From the NCBI RefSeq assembly GCF_001695835.1, contig NZ_MBSO01000004.1, positions 124,001 through 188,000 on the forward strand: 64,000 bases of DNA, written 5' to 3'. A program made the translations under genes and the position numbers. This document shows positions 10,205 to 18,579 of this stretch, one piece after another (the stretch's first letter is position 1; each line of letters opens with the position of its first letter). Below the pieces are notes generated by a model. It was given only the letters and a program-made list of their open reading frames with translations. It was not told where the DNA came from and made no database searches. Source of the DNA: Ensifer sp. LC11 (GTDB taxonomy: Bacteria > Pseudomonadota > Alphaproteobacteria > Rhizobiales > Rhizobiaceae).

Positions 10205-11209
10205 TCAGAACAGCAGATCGATGGTGAAATAGGCGAGCGCCGAGATCGCCGCTGCGGCTGGCATGGTGATGAACCAGGCAATCACGATGTTGCCGGCAAG
10301 CCCCCAGCGCACCGCCGAGACGCGCCGCGCCGCACCGACGCCGATGATCGCACCGGTGATGGTGTGCGTCGTCGAGACCGGGATGCCGAGCCAGGTGGCG
10401 GCAAAGAGCGTGATCGCCCCGCCGGTTTCGGCGCAGAAGCCCTGCATCGGATTGAGCTTGGTGATCTTCGAACCCATGGTGTGGACGATGCGCCAGCCGC
10501 CAAACAGCGTGCCGAGCGCGATCGCCGCCTGGCAGGTGATCACTACCCAGAACGGCACGTAGAACTCCGAGCCGAGATAACCCTGCGAGAACAGGAGCAC
10601 CGCGATGATGCCCATGGTCTTCTGCGCATCGTTACCGCCATGGCCGAGCGAATAGAGCGAGGCCGAGATGAACTGCATCACGCGGAAAGTGCGGTCGACG
10701 GCAAAGGGCGTCTGCCGCACGAAAATCCAGGAGACGATCAGCACCAGCAGAAGCGCCAGGAAAAAGCCGATCGCCGGCGACATGAAGATGGCGCCGACGG
10801 TCTTCAGCAGACCCGTCCAGACGATGCTGTCAAAGCCGGTGCTGGCAAGACCGGCGCCGACCAGGCCGCCGATCAACGCGTGCGAGGAGCTCGACGGGAT
10901 GCCGAAGAGCCAGGTGACGATGTTCCAGACGATCGCTCCGATCAGCGCTGAAAAGATCACCAGCGGCGTAACGATGCCCGGATTAATGATGCCTTTGCCG
11001 AGTGTTTCGGCCACGTGCAGGCCGAAGAACAGGAAGGCGATGAAGTTAAAGAAAGCCGCCCACATGACCGCATATTGCGGCCTGAGAACCCGCGTCGAGA
11101 CGATCGTCGCGATGGAATTGGCAGCGTCGTGCAGACCGTTCAGAAAGTCGAAGAACAGCGCGATGCCGATCAGCCCGACGAGCAACGGAAAGGCGAGCGT
11201 CGCATCCAT
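10205..11209 (-). CDS. pit: Inorganic phosphate transporter, Pit family (low affinity)
   Basis: 334-residue polytopic inner-membrane permease that imports inorganic phosphate (as metal-phosphate with protons). About ten hydrophobic segments are visible. The Pit signatures are present: FLNGLHDAANSIATIVSTR at residues 23-41 and a second, related GGNDAQKTMG near 200, both carrying the substrate-binding Asn-Asp/His-Asp residues. The start ATG overlaps the stop of orfA by one base (TGATG), so the two are translationally coupled. In Sinorhizobium meliloti the orfA-pit operon is known to be repressed by PhoB under phosphate limitation; a Pho box is present here. Confidence 0.96.
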   Translation of the reverse strand: MDATLAFPLLVGLIGIALFFDFLNGLHDAANSIATIVSTRVLRPQYAVMWAAFFNFIAFLFFGLHVAETLGKGIINPGIVTPLVIFSALIGAIVWNIVTWLFGIPSSSSHALIGGLVGAGLASTGFDSIVWTGLLKTVGAIFMSPAIGFFLALLLVLIVSWIFVRQTPFAVDRTFRVMQFISASLYSLGHGGNDAQKTMGIIAVLLFSQGYLGSEFYVPFWVVITCQAAIALGTLFGGWRIVHTMGSKITKLNPMQGFCAETGGAITLFAATWLGIPVSTTHTITGAIIGVGAARRVSAVRWGLAGNIVIAWFITMPAAAAISALAYFTIDLLF

Positions 11210-11853
11210 CAGACGTTCTCGATCACGATGCCACTGATTTCATTGGCGACGTCCTCGAAGCGGTCGACGACCTTCTCCAGCTCGCCGTAGATCTCGCTGC
11301 CGATGATATAGGCCATCGGGTTCTCGGCGCCGTGGCGGCGGAACAGGTCCTTGAGGCCCTGGTCGTGCAGTTCGTCGGAGCGGCCCTCAATGCGGGTGAT
11401 CTCTTCGGCGATGGCAATGAGGCGAGCGTGATTGGCGCCGATACGATCGAGCAGCGGGATGGCCTCGGCGATCAGATGGGCGGCCTTGACGACGGTCGTG
11501 CCCATTTCGCGCATGCCGGGATCAAAGCTCTTCTGCTCGAAGAGCCGGATGGTCTTCACCGTCTTGTGCATCATATCGATGGCATCGTCCATCGACTGGA
11601 TCAGGTCCTTGATGTCGCCACGGTCGAAGGGGGTGATGAACGAGCGGCGCACCGCCAGCAGCACTTCGGCGGTGATGTGGTCCGCTTCATCTTCGAGCGC
11701 GACGATCCTGTCGCAATGTTTCTCGAGATCGTCGCCACCGGCGAGCAGCTTGTCGAGCGCATCGGCGGCACCGACAACGGTCTTCGAGTGTTTTGCGAAG
11801 AGGTCGAAGAAGCGATCCTCACGGGGAAGAAGTTTGCGGAACCAGGCCAGCAT
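11209..11853 (-). CDS. orfA: DUF47 / PhoU-like protein encoded with Pit
   Basis: About 214 residues of the DUF47 family (PhoU-like helical bundle), a cytosolic partner or regulator of Pit transporters. Family features visible are the start MLAWFRKLLPREDRFF, long amphipathic helices, and acidic metal-ligand-like segments EDEADHI and SMDDAID. The start is taken at the ATG at 11853, which gives the family-typical N-terminus; an ATG at 11868 would add five residues. It precedes pit with a one-base overlap. The Pho box at 11876-11893 lies directly upstream of either start. Confidence 0.93.
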   Translation of the reverse strand: MLAWFRKLLPREDRFFDLFAKHSKTVVGAADALDKLLAGGDDLEKHCDRIVALEDEADHITAEVLLAVRRSFITPFDRGDIKDLIQSMDDAIDMMHKTVKTIRLFEQKSFDPGMREMGTTVVKAAHLIAEAIPLLDRIGANHARLIAIAEEITRIEGRSDELHDQGLKDLFRRHGAENPMAYIIGSEIYGELEKVVDRFEDVANEISGIVIENV

Positions 11854-11875
11854 CACACGTATATCCATCTGTGGA

Positions 11876-11893
11876 TTGTCATGCGGCTGTCAT
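11876..11893 (-). promoter_or_regulatory. PhoB-type Pho box upstream of orfA-pit
   Basis: TTGTCAT (11876-11882), a 4-base GCGG spacer, and CTGTCAT (11887-11893) form two 7-base direct repeats with an 11-base period, the classical Pho box. The box is written on the plus strand, while the operon reads on the minus strand, and it sits only 8-23 bases upstream of the start codon. That position fits repression of orfA-pit by phosphorylated PhoB, as reported for S. meliloti. Confidence 0.75.
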
Positions 11894-12056
11894 ATTTCAC
11901 TAGGCCCCTGAAGAAAAGCACCGAATCAAAGGGGTTTTCCGCCTTTCCCCTGCCGATATCGCCCTATCCTTGACGATATGGGCGCCCACCGTTTCGCCTT
12001 GCCTTGGTAGGCGCTTTCGTCCTAGCTGGCGCCCTACGTCGAATCCGGACTGCCCG

Positions 12057-13181
12057 ATGCCACACAAGGTCTTTCTCAACCGCTTGAAGCTCACGGAGTT
12101 CCGCAATTATGCGGCCCTCGCGCTGGAGCTTGACCAGCGCCATGTGGTGCTGACGGGAGAGAACGGTGCCGGCAAGACCAATTTGATGGAAGCGGTCTCC
12201 TTCCTGTCGCCCGGCCGCGGCTTGAGGCGCGCGGCTTATGCGGACGTGACGCGGGTCGGCGCAAACGACGGCTTCTCCGTCTTTGCCGAAGTCGAGGGCA
12301 TGGAGGGGCCGGTCGAGATCGGCACCGGCACGGCGGGCGTAACGGAGGGGCAATCCCGGCGGCTGCGGCTCAACGGGACGCCGGCAGCGACCGTCGACGA
12401 GCTGACGGATCATTTGCGCGTTTTATGGCTGACGCCGGCGATGGATGGATTGTTCACCGGTTCGTCCTCCGATCGCCGCCGCTTCCTCGACCGACTGGTG
12501 CTTTCGCTCGATCCCGAACATGGCCGACGCGCAAGCGAGTTCGACCGCGCGATGCGCAGCCGCAATCGCCTGCTCAGCGAGTTTCGCCCGGATCCGGCCT
12601 GGCTGACGGCGATCGAGAAGGAGATGGCCGGCCTCGGTGTTTCCATGGCGCTGGCGCGGCAGGAGATGCTCGGCCTGTTGACGGCACTCGTCGAACGAAA
12701 TGTCGATGAAAGCGTCTTTCCCTCGGCGCGACTGGCGCTTTCCGGTTTTCTCGACGACGAAGGCCATCGCCCGGCCTATGATCTGGAAGAGCAGTATCTG
12801 ACGATGCTGCGCGACGGACGGCCGCGCGACGCGGCGGCGGGCCGCACGCTCGACGGACCGCACCGCAGCGACCTGCTGGTTCGCCACCGCAAGAAGGACA
12901 TGGAAGCAGCACGCTGTTCGACCGGTGAACAGAAGGCGCTGCTCGTCGGCCTGGTGCTGGCGCATGCCCGCCTCGTCGGCGACATGACCAGCCACGCACC
13001 GGTGCTGCTGCTCGATGAGATTGCCGCCCATCTCGATGTCAACAGACGCGCGGCCCTGTTCGATCTCGTCGACGGGCTTGGTGGCCAGGCCTTCATGACC
13101 GGTACGGACCAGGCGATGTTCGACGCGCTTGGCGATCGCGGCCGGTTCCTGACCGTTTCGCACGGCAGCGTTACGGGCTAA
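12057..13181 (+). CDS. recF: DNA replication and repair protein RecF
   Basis: 374-residue SMC-like ATPase that loads RecA at gaps with RecO and RecR. Walker A GENGAGKT is at residues 34-41, the signature segment STGEQKALL is near 286, and Walker B LLLDEIAAHLD is near 318. The N-terminal RecF motif LKLTEFRNYAAL precedes Walker A. The frame is open 87 bases further upstream, but homologous N-termini begin at the MPHKVFL position, so the ATG at 12057 is chosen; no strong ribosome site is visible. As in other alphaproteobacteria it is not linked to dnaA/dnaN/gyrB. It is followed closely by the moeB-like gene, probably co-transcribed. Confidence 0.97.
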   Translation: MPHKVFLNRLKLTEFRNYAALALELDQRHVVLTGENGAGKTNLMEAVSFLSPGRGLRRAAYADVTRVGANDGFSVFAEVEGMEGPVEIGTGTAGVTEGQSRRLRLNGTPAATVDELTDHLRVLWLTPAMDGLFTGSSSDRRRFLDRLVLSLDPEHGRRASEFDRAMRSRNRLLSEFRPDPAWLTAIEKEMAGLGVSMALARQEMLGLLTALVERNVDESVFPSARLALSGFLDDEGHRPAYDLEEQYLTMLRDGRPRDAAAGRTLDGPHRSDLLVRHRKKDMEAARCSTGEQKALLVGLVLAHARLVGDMTSHAPVLLLDEIAAHLDVNRRAALFDLVDGLGGQAFMTGTDQAMFDALGDRGRFLTVSHGSVTG

Positions 13182-13228
13182 GCAAGAGAGTGACCGCCAA
13201 GGCGCGGCGGGATGAGGAGGATGTGGTC

Positions 13229-13990
13229 ATGACCGGTGAGAACAAGCTCGACCAATCGGAGATTGCCCGCTACGCCCGCCATATCGTGCTGCCGGAGATC
13301 GGCGGCGCCGGGCAACAAAAGCTCAAAGCGGCACGCGTGCTGGTGATTGGCGCCGGCGGGCTTGGTGCCCCGGTGCTCGTGTACCTCGCAGCCGCCGGCG
13401 TCGGCCGGATCGGCATTGTCGACGATGACACCGTCGCGCTCTCCAATCTGCAGCGCCAGATCATTCATCGAACCGAGGACATCGAACGCGCCAAGGTCGA
13501 AAGGGCGGCCGAAGCGATCGGCTCGCTCAACCCGCATGTCAGCGTCGACGAACACAGGCTCCGGCTCACCCCTGACAATGCCGAGGCACTGTTCCGCCAA
13601 TACGACCTGGTGATCGACGGTTCGGACAATTTCGATACGCGCTATCTCGCGGCGGACACGGCTGCCACGGTCGGCATTCCGCTGGTGACCGGCGCGGTCG
13701 GCCGGTTCGACGGATCGCTAACGGTGCTGATGCCCTACCGCACCGCGGCCGACGGACGGCCGAACCCGTCCTATCGCGATCTCTTTCCCGAACCGCCGCC
13801 GGCCGGCGTCGTGCCCTCCTGTGCCGAGGCCGGCATTGTCGGCGCGCTCACCGGCGTCATCGGCACGTTGCAGGCGATGGAAGCGATCAAGGTGATCGCC
13901 GGCTTCGGCGAACCGCTGGTCGGCCGGCTGTTGATGTACGACGCGCTGACGGCGCGGTTCAACACGATCCGCTACTGTCGAAGAGCCTAG
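13229..13990 (+). CDS. moeB: MoeB/ThiF-type sulfur-carrier adenylyltransferase
   Basis: 253-residue E1-like enzyme that adenylates the C-terminal glycine of a sulfur-carrier protein such as MoaD in molybdopterin synthesis. The nucleotide site GAGGLGA is at residues 41-47, the arginine finger lies in NLQRQ (73-77), the catalytic aspartate is in VIDGSDN (D130), and VPSCAEAG carries C198. The two CxxC pairs of E. coli MoeB that bind structural zinc are absent: the first is S181-Y-R-D184, and the C-terminus has a single C250. The start at 13229 is decided by AGGAGG eight bases upstream; a GTG at 13190 would be longer. It lacks a rhodanese domain, and moaD/moaE are not nearby. ThiF remains possible. 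Confidence 0.88.
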   Translation: MTGENKLDQSEIARYARHIVLPEIGGAGQQKLKAARVLVIGAGGLGAPVLVYLAAAGVGRIGIVDDDTVALSNLQRQIIHRTEDIERAKVERAAEAIGSLNPHVSVDEHRLRLTPDNAEALFRQYDLVIDGSDNFDTRYLAADTAATVGIPLVTGAVGRFDGSLTVLMPYRTAADGRPNPSYRDLFPEPPPAGVVPSCAEAGIVGALTGVIGTLQAMEAIKVIAGFGEPLVGRLLMYDALTARFNTIRYCRRA

Positions 13991-14052
13991 ATTTACGCGG
14001 CTCCGGACCGGGGACCGCCTCACACTTTTCACGGAATTTCTGGGGCCTCGCC

Positions 14053-14520
14053 ATGCAGATCTTTCGCATCGATCAGGACTTCGGCCAGCATGAGGAACTC
14101 CTGGCGCTGATCCTTCACGCCTTCGCCTCCATGGACGGACGCATCGATCCGCCCTCCTCGGCACATGAGCTCACGGTCGAATCGCTGCAACAGAAGATTG
14201 CAGACGAGATCGCCTTCGGCGCCCGCGACGGCGAACGGCTCTTCGGTTGCGTTTTCCTGAAGCCAGAGGCCGATTGTCTCTATATCGGCAAGCTCGCGGT
14301 CGCACCCGGCGCCCAGGGCAAGGGCATCGGCCGCCTGCTTCTGACTGAAGCGGAAGCCACAGCGCGCGCACTGAAACTTCCGGCGCTACGGCTCTTGACC
14401 CGGGTCGAACTCGTCGAGAACCACCGCGCATTCGGCGCCTGGGGTTTCATCGAAACCGGCAAGATGTGCCATCCGGGCTTCAGTCGGCCGACGGCCATCG
14501 AGATGCGCAAGGCGCTTTGA
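14053..14520 (+). CDS. GNAT family N-acetyltransferase
   Basis: 155-residue Gcn5-related N-acetyltransferase. The acetyl-CoA binding motif A is visible as LAVAPGAQGKGIGRLLLTEAE around residues 79-99 (core QGKGIGR). The C-terminal beta-bulge region HRAFGAWGFIETGKM is also family-typical. The acceptor substrate is unknown. It starts 62 bases after the moeB-like gene and is convergent with the next gene on the minus strand. Confidence 0.9.
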   Translation: MQIFRIDQDFGQHEELLALILHAFASMDGRIDPPSSAHELTVESLQQKIADEIAFGARDGERLFGCVFLKPEADCLYIGKLAVAPGAQGKGIGRLLLTEAEATARALKLPALRLLTRVELVENHRAFGAWGFIETGKMCHPGFSRPTAIEMRKAL

Positions 14521-14583
14521 ACCGGCAGCGCCGCCGGCGCTGCTTCGTTCCATGAGGCGATGCGGTGAATCCCGCCTTCGCGA

Positions 14584-15588
14584 TCAGTCGCGGCCTGGCA
14601 GTACGCGATCCGGGGGACGATGGCCATCGAAGAAGGTGCGGATATTGATCACCACCTTGTCGCCCATGTCGATCCGGCCTTCGAGCGTGGCCGAGCTCAT
14701 ATGCGGCAGGAGCACGACCTTGCCTTCACCGGCAAGCTTGATCAGCTTCGGATTGACAGCCGGTTCGTTCTCGAAGACGTCGAGGCCGGCGCCGGCTATC
14801 TTGCCCTCGCGCAGCGACTTGATCAGCGCCGTCTCGTCAATGATGCCGCCGCGGGCGGTGTTGACGATGTAGCTGTCCGACCGCATCAGCGCGAGGCGCC
14901 GGGCCGAGAGCAGATGGTAGGTCGCAGGCGTCGACGGGCAGTTGACCGAAACGATGTCGACGCGGGCAAGCATCTGGTCGAGGCTGTCCCAGTAGGTCGC
15001 CTCCAGCATCTCCTCGGTTTCCGCCTTCACCCGGTGACGGTTGTGATAGTGGATCGAAAGGCCGAAGGCCTTGGCGCGGCGCGCGACCGCAGTGCCGATC
15101 CGGCCCATGCCGACAATGCCGATGCGCTTTCCGGCAATGCGCCGGCCGAGCATCCAGGTCGGCGACCAGCCGGCCCACTCGCCCTTGCGATCGGTCAGGA
15201 TCTGCGCACCTTCGGCAAGCCTTCTGGGCACGGCGAGAATCAGCGCCATCGCCATGTCGGCGGTGTCTTCCGTCAGCACGTTCGGCGTGTTGGTGACCGT
15301 GATGCCTTTGCGCGCGGCGGCATCGACATCGATGTTGTCGACACCGTTGGAAAAGCTGGCGATCAGCTTCAGCTGCGGACCGGCCTGCTCGATCAGCGCC
15401 GCGTCGATGCGATCGGTGACCGTCGGCACCAGCACGTCGGCGCGCTTGACGGCCGCGACGAGCTCCGGCTGGCTGCGCGGCGTGTCGTCGATGTTCAACT
15501 CCGCGTCGAAGAGTTCGCGCATGCGCGTCTCGACGATGTCCGGCAATTTGCGGGTGATGTAGACCGTGGGCTTCTTCTTGCTTGTCAT
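14584..15588 (-). CDS. D-isomer-specific 2-hydroxyacid dehydrogenase (glyoxylate/hydroxypyruvate reductase type)
   Basis: 334-residue NAD(P)-dependent dehydrogenase that reduces a 2-oxoacid such as glyoxylate to its D-2-hydroxyacid. The nucleotide-binding motif GIVGMGRIG is near residue 155. The catalytic triad is visible: Arg in the VNCPSTPATYHLL/NTARGG region, Glu in LDVFENEP, and His in LLPHMSSAT. The ATG at 15588 (MTSKKKP) is chosen because it begins the family-conserved part; the open frame extends 99 bases upstream without family similarity. Substrate choice cannot be settled. A second, distinct hydroxyacid dehydrogenase follows yejF in this window. Confidence 0.92.
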   Translation of the reverse strand: MTSKKKPTVYITRKLPDIVETRMRELFDAELNIDDTPRSQPELVAAVKRADVLVPTVTDRIDAALIEQAGPQLKLIASFSNGVDNIDVDAAARKGITVTNTPNVLTEDTADMAMALILAVPRRLAEGAQILTDRKGEWAGWSPTWMLGRRIAGKRIGIVGMGRIGTAVARRAKAFGLSIHYHNRHRVKAETEEMLEATYWDSLDQMLARVDIVSVNCPSTPATYHLLSARRLALMRSDSYIVNTARGGIIDETALIKSLREGKIAGAGLDVFENEPAVNPKLIKLAGEGKVVLLPHMSSATLEGRIDMGDKVVINIRTFFDGHRPPDRVLPGRD

Positions 15589-15758
15589 TGCTGCGACGGG
15601 CCTTGTTGACGGGTCCTTAACCAAGTTGGGCGATACTGTCTCCCTGTAGTCGCAATTTCTACCAGACCCCACCGGGAAGACAAACAAAACTCGCGTCGTC
15701 GTCCCCGCGATTTCAGCCGGCGCTCTGGACCTTCAGCGAACTGCGCCTGCAAAAGCTG

Positions 15759-16322
15759 TTGCCACGGAAGATGAGCTTCGTCATGCGTCACGTCATTTCC
15801 AGAATCTCGCTCTCGCTGCTCGCCGCCTGCCTGGGCGCCGGGATCATGGCATCGGCGGCTTACGCTCAAGCCGCCAAAGGCGCCAGCGGGTTGCCGCTGC
15901 CGCGCTTCGTCAGCCTCAAGTCCAAGAGCGTCAATCTCAGGATCGGCCCGAGCGTCGATTATGCGGTCGCCTTCCGCTACATGAAGCCTGGCGTTCCCGT
16001 GGAAATCATTCAGGAATACGACAACTGGCGCCGCATCCGTGACGCCGACGGTACCGAGGGCTGGGTCAACCAGGCGCTGCTTTCGGGCGACCGCACCGCC
16101 GTCGCCGCCCCATGGATGCGCGGCAAGGGCGAAGGCGTCTTCGTCAACATGCGCCGCGACCCGCAGGGCACGGCCCCGATCGTCGCCCGCATGGAGCCCG
16201 GCGTCATCGTGCATGTCGGTGAATGCAACGGCGACTGGTGCCATGCGGAGACGCAGGGCGTCGAAGGCTGGATCGCCCAGAGCGAAATCTGGGGCGCCTA
16301 TCCGGGCGAGGCCTTCAAGTAA
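15759..16322 (+). CDS. Exported SH3 domain protein
   Basis: 187-residue protein with a signal peptide ending in SAAYA (about residue 36) and two bacterial SH3-like repeats, each with the pattern VNLRIGP / VFVNMRRDP and ending in GWVNQ / GWIAQ. SH3b domains of this kind usually bind peptidoglycan or cell-wall peptides; no catalytic domain is attached, so it is probably a periplasmic wall-associated or sensing protein. Three in-frame ATGs (15759, 15771, 15783) are possible starts; the third gives the most normal signal peptide. It is divergent from the hydroxyacid dehydrogenase and convergent with the PfkB kinase. Confidence 0.88.
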   Translation: MPRKMSFVMRHVISRISLSLLAACLGAGIMASAAYAQAAKGASGLPLPRFVSLKSKSVNLRIGPSVDYAVAFRYMKPGVPVEIIQEYDNWRRIRDADGTEGWVNQALLSGDRTAVAAPWMRGKGEGVFVNMRRDPQGTAPIVARMEPGVIVHVGECNGDWCHAETQGVEGWIAQSEIWGAYPGEAFK

Positions 16323-16361
16323 GGCCGCGCCGACTTTCACACGTTTCCGCCTCCGGATCGA

Positions 16362-17354
16362 TCAGGCGAGGCTTGCCTGCTTTGCGGCGACGGCCAACGA
16401 GACCATCGGTCGCGGGCCGATCTGGCCGATGACGATGCCGGCCGCAAGATTGCCGAGCTTGCTGCAGTCTTCGAGCGAGCGCCCAGTGGTGTAACCATGC
16501 AGGAACCCGGCGGCATAGAGGTCACCGGCACCGGTCGTGTCGACCACCTGCGCGATCGGCGTTGCGCCGACGCGGACCCGCTCTTTACCGCGCACGACGA
16601 CCGAGCCTTCTTCGCTGAGCGTCACGGCGGCAAGCTTGCAATCCTTCGAGAGCTTTTCCAGCGCCAGGTCGAAATCCTCGGTTTCGTAGAGCGCCAGCGC
16701 TTCCTGCTTGTTGGCAAAGACGATGTCGACCGTGCCGGAACGCATGAGCTCGAGGAACTCGTCGCGATAGCGGTGAACGCAGAAGCTGTCCGACAGAGTG
16801 ATCGCGGTTTCGCGCCCGTTCTCGTGGGCGATCCTTGCGGTCTCGCGGATCGCGTCCTTGGCGCGCGGCGGATCCCAGAGATAACCTTCGAAATAGGTGA
16901 CCTTGGACTGGGCGACAACGTCGGCTTCCACATCCTCGGGGCCGAGTTCGACACAGGCGCCAAGATAGGTGTTCATCGAACGCTCGCCGTCTTCGGTGAC
17001 GAAAATCATCGAGCGGGCGGTGGGCGGCACGCTTTCGAGCGGCTTGGTCTCGAAATAGACGCCCTGGGCGCGAATGTCGTGGGCAAAGATCTCGCCGAGC
17101 TGATCGCTGGCAATCTTGCCGAAATAGGCCGCGCGGCCGCCGAGGCTGGCGACGCCCGCCGCCGTGTTGCCGGCGCTGCCGCCGGATGCTTCCACCGCCG
17201 GTCCCATGCGCGAGTACAACAACTCGGCCCGGTCGGCATCAATGAGGTTCATGGCGCCCTTGATGATGCCGTTTTCGTTGAGGAAGGCGTCGTCGCAGCG
17301 CGCGATGATATCAACGATGGCGTTGCCGATCGTCAGCACGTCGTATTTTGTCAT
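16362..17354 (-). CDS. PfkB family sugar/nucleoside kinase (adenosine kinase-like)
   Basis: 330-residue carbohydrate kinase of the PfkB/ribokinase family. The GG motif region SGGSAGNTAAGVA (about residues 59-71) and the C-terminal PfkB signature DTTGAGDLYAAGFL (near 285) with catalytic Asp are present. The overall form resembles alphaproteobacterial proteins annotated as adenosine kinase, which convert adenosine to AMP; ribokinase-like substrates remain possible. Start at the ATG 17354 (MTKYDV); the upstream extension is not family-like. Adenosine deaminase lies elsewhere in the window (50.6 kb), so a nucleoside role would fit but is not shown. Confidence 0.9.
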   Translation of the reverse strand: MTKYDVLTIGNAIVDIIARCDDAFLNENGIIKGAMNLIDADRAELLYSRMGPAVEASGGSAGNTAAGVASLGGRAAYFGKIASDQLGEIFAHDIRAQGVYFETKPLESVPPTARSMIFVTEDGERSMNTYLGACVELGPEDVEADVVAQSKVTYFEGYLWDPPRAKDAIRETARIAHENGRETAITLSDSFCVHRYRDEFLELMRSGTVDIVFANKQEALALYETEDFDLALEKLSKDCKLAAVTLSEEGSVVVRGKERVRVGATPIAQVVDTTGAGDLYAAGFLHGYTTGRSLEDCSKLGNLAAGIVIGQIGPRPMVSLAVAAKQASLA

Positions 17355-17442
17355 GAACCTCGTCCGGTCTCCGTGATGGCCGGTGTTCGTTAATACCGGT
17401 TTTCCGGCCATTTGGAAGACAAAAGACGCGAGGTTTCCGCCA

Positions 17443-17871
17443 TCACGCGCTCGGAAGCGCGCTTTCTGTGTAGGCGGCAGCAAACTCGGCGCTCGGCGGG
17501 ATCGGTTTGATGACATCAATCAGCACGCCATTCGGGTCGGCTGTGATGAAATGCCGCTGGCCGAAATCCTCATCGCGCAGGCTCTTGAGGATCGGCAGAC
17601 CGGCGGCAACCGCTTGCGCGTAGATGCGATCGGGATCCTCGACCTCGAAATTCAGGAGCACGCCGCGGGACGGCGAGCGCGCCTCCTCGGGGATCGTCTC
17701 ATGGCGGTAGTCGAGCAAGGCCAGCGTCACGCGCTCATCTTCGACCGACTGAAGATGCACGTACCAGTCACTGCTGAAGAGCGCCTCAAAGCGGAAGTGC
17801 TGGATGTAGAAGGCGGCGGTGGCGGCAACGTCTGACGTCATCAGGACAGGATAGTAGCTCGTCGATTTCAT
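17443..17871 (-). CDS. VOC family protein (glyoxalase/bleomycin-resistance fold)
   Basis: 142-residue single-domain VOC protein. The paired beta-alpha-beta-beta-beta units are recognisable from [17 protein letters not shown] at the start and [12 protein letters not shown] near the end, with HLQS/E metal-ligand-like positions. VOC proteins include lyases, dioxygenases and antibiotic-binding proteins; nothing fixes the substrate. The ATG at 17871 is chosen because GAGGAAAAG stands just before it; the open frame runs 48 bases further up. It is divergent from a TetR regulator, and two palindromes lie in the short gap, so it is almost certainly the regulator's target. Confidence 0.88.
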   Translation of the reverse strand: MKSTSYYPVLMTSDVAATAAFYIQHFRFEALFSSDWYVHLQSVEDERVTLALLDYRHETIPEEARSPSRGVLLNFEVEDPDRIYAQAVAAGLPILKSLRDEDFGQRHFITADPNGVLIDVIKPIPPSAEFAAAYTESALPSA

Positions 17872-17895
17872 GGCTTTTCCTCGCTCTGGCATTAT

Positions 17896-17910
17896 CATAC
17901 AATCTGTATG
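17896..17910. promoter_or_regulatory. TetR-type operator 1
   Basis: Perfect palindrome CATACA-ATC-TGTATG. On the minus strand it lies within the spacer of a possible promoter of the VOC gene (TTGAAG, 17 bases, GATAAT), so binding there would block transcription. Confidence 0.75.
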
Positions 17911-17923
17911 TTTCTTCAATTAA

Positions 17924-17938
17924 CATACAGGCTGTATG
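17924..17938. promoter_or_regulatory. TetR-type operator 2
   Basis: Perfect palindrome CATACA-GGC-TGTATG with the same half-sites as operator 1, centre to centre 28 bases. It ends one base before the ATG of the TetR gene at 17940, so bound repressor would also block its own expression, and any transcript starting here would be nearly leaderless. Confidence 0.75.
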
Positions 17939-17939
17939 T

Positions 17940-18533
17940 ATGCAACAAGAAAACTCCCGCCGCTCCAACCGCGAGCGATCCGACACGACGCGCGCCGCGA
18001 TCCTCGATGCCGCCCGCGATCTATTCGTCAGCCGCGGCTACGCCGATACCTCGACGCCGGACATCGTCGCGGCCGCCGGACTGACCCGCGGCGCGCTCTA
18101 TCATCATTTCGAAGACAAGAAGGCGCTGTTCCGTGCGGTGGCGGAACGGGAAGCGGCTGCCGTGGCAACGGCGATCGAGAAGGCGACGACCGGCGACCTG
18201 CCGCCGCGGGATGCATTGAAAGCCGGTGCCCACGCCTATTTCGATGCGATGCGCGAACCGGGGCGGATCCGCCTCCTGCTGCTCGACGGGCCGGCTGTGC
18301 TCGGCAAGCACGAGATGGTCGCCATCGACGCGGCCAATGCGCAGAGAACGCTTGAGGAAGGTATCGCCGAAGCGATGGCGCCGAGAGCGCCCGCTCCCGA
18401 AAAACTCTCGGCCATGGCCTCGCTGCTTTCTGCCGCCTTCGATCGCGCGGCGCTTGACATCGCCGAGGGAGCGTCGAGCGAGCTTTATGCAGAAACGATC
18501 GGCACGCTGATCGACCGGATGGTATCGGCCTGA
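17940..18533 (+). CDS. TetR/AcrR family transcriptional regulator
   Basis: 197-residue repressor. The N-terminal TetR helix-turn-helix is clear: TRAAILDAARDLFVSRGY followed by TSTPDIVAAAGLTRGALYHHFEDKKALF, ending near residue 65, with a helical ligand/dimer domain behind it. The ATG at 17940 is directly abutted by a palindrome, leaving no space for a normal ribosome site; translation may be leaderless or start from a longer unseen leader. Divergent from the VOC gene with only 68 bases between start codons. The ligand is unknown. Twin operators suggest that it represses both genes. Confidence 0.93.
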   Translation: MQQENSRRSNRERSDTTRAAILDAARDLFVSRGYADTSTPDIVAAAGLTRGALYHHFEDKKALFRAVAEREAAAVATAIEKATTGDLPPRDALKAGAHAYFDAMREPGRIRLLLLDGPAVLGKHEMVAIDAANAQRTLEEGIAEAMAPRAPAPEKLSAMASLLSAAFDRAALDIAEGASSELYAETIGTLIDRMVSA

Positions 18534-18579
18534 GGCCACCGGTGCTGATGGCTAGGCCGGACGCCTGGTCTCAGCTCGC

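Noticed and set aside
12057-12057. Longer recF start at 11970
   Set aside because: The extra 29 residues are not RecF-like; the family N-terminus begins at the ATG 12057.
17936-18355. Alternative frame starting at ATG 17936 in the TetR gene
   Set aside because: The translation is Arg-rich and featureless; the TetR helix-turn-helix is in the frame starting at 17940.
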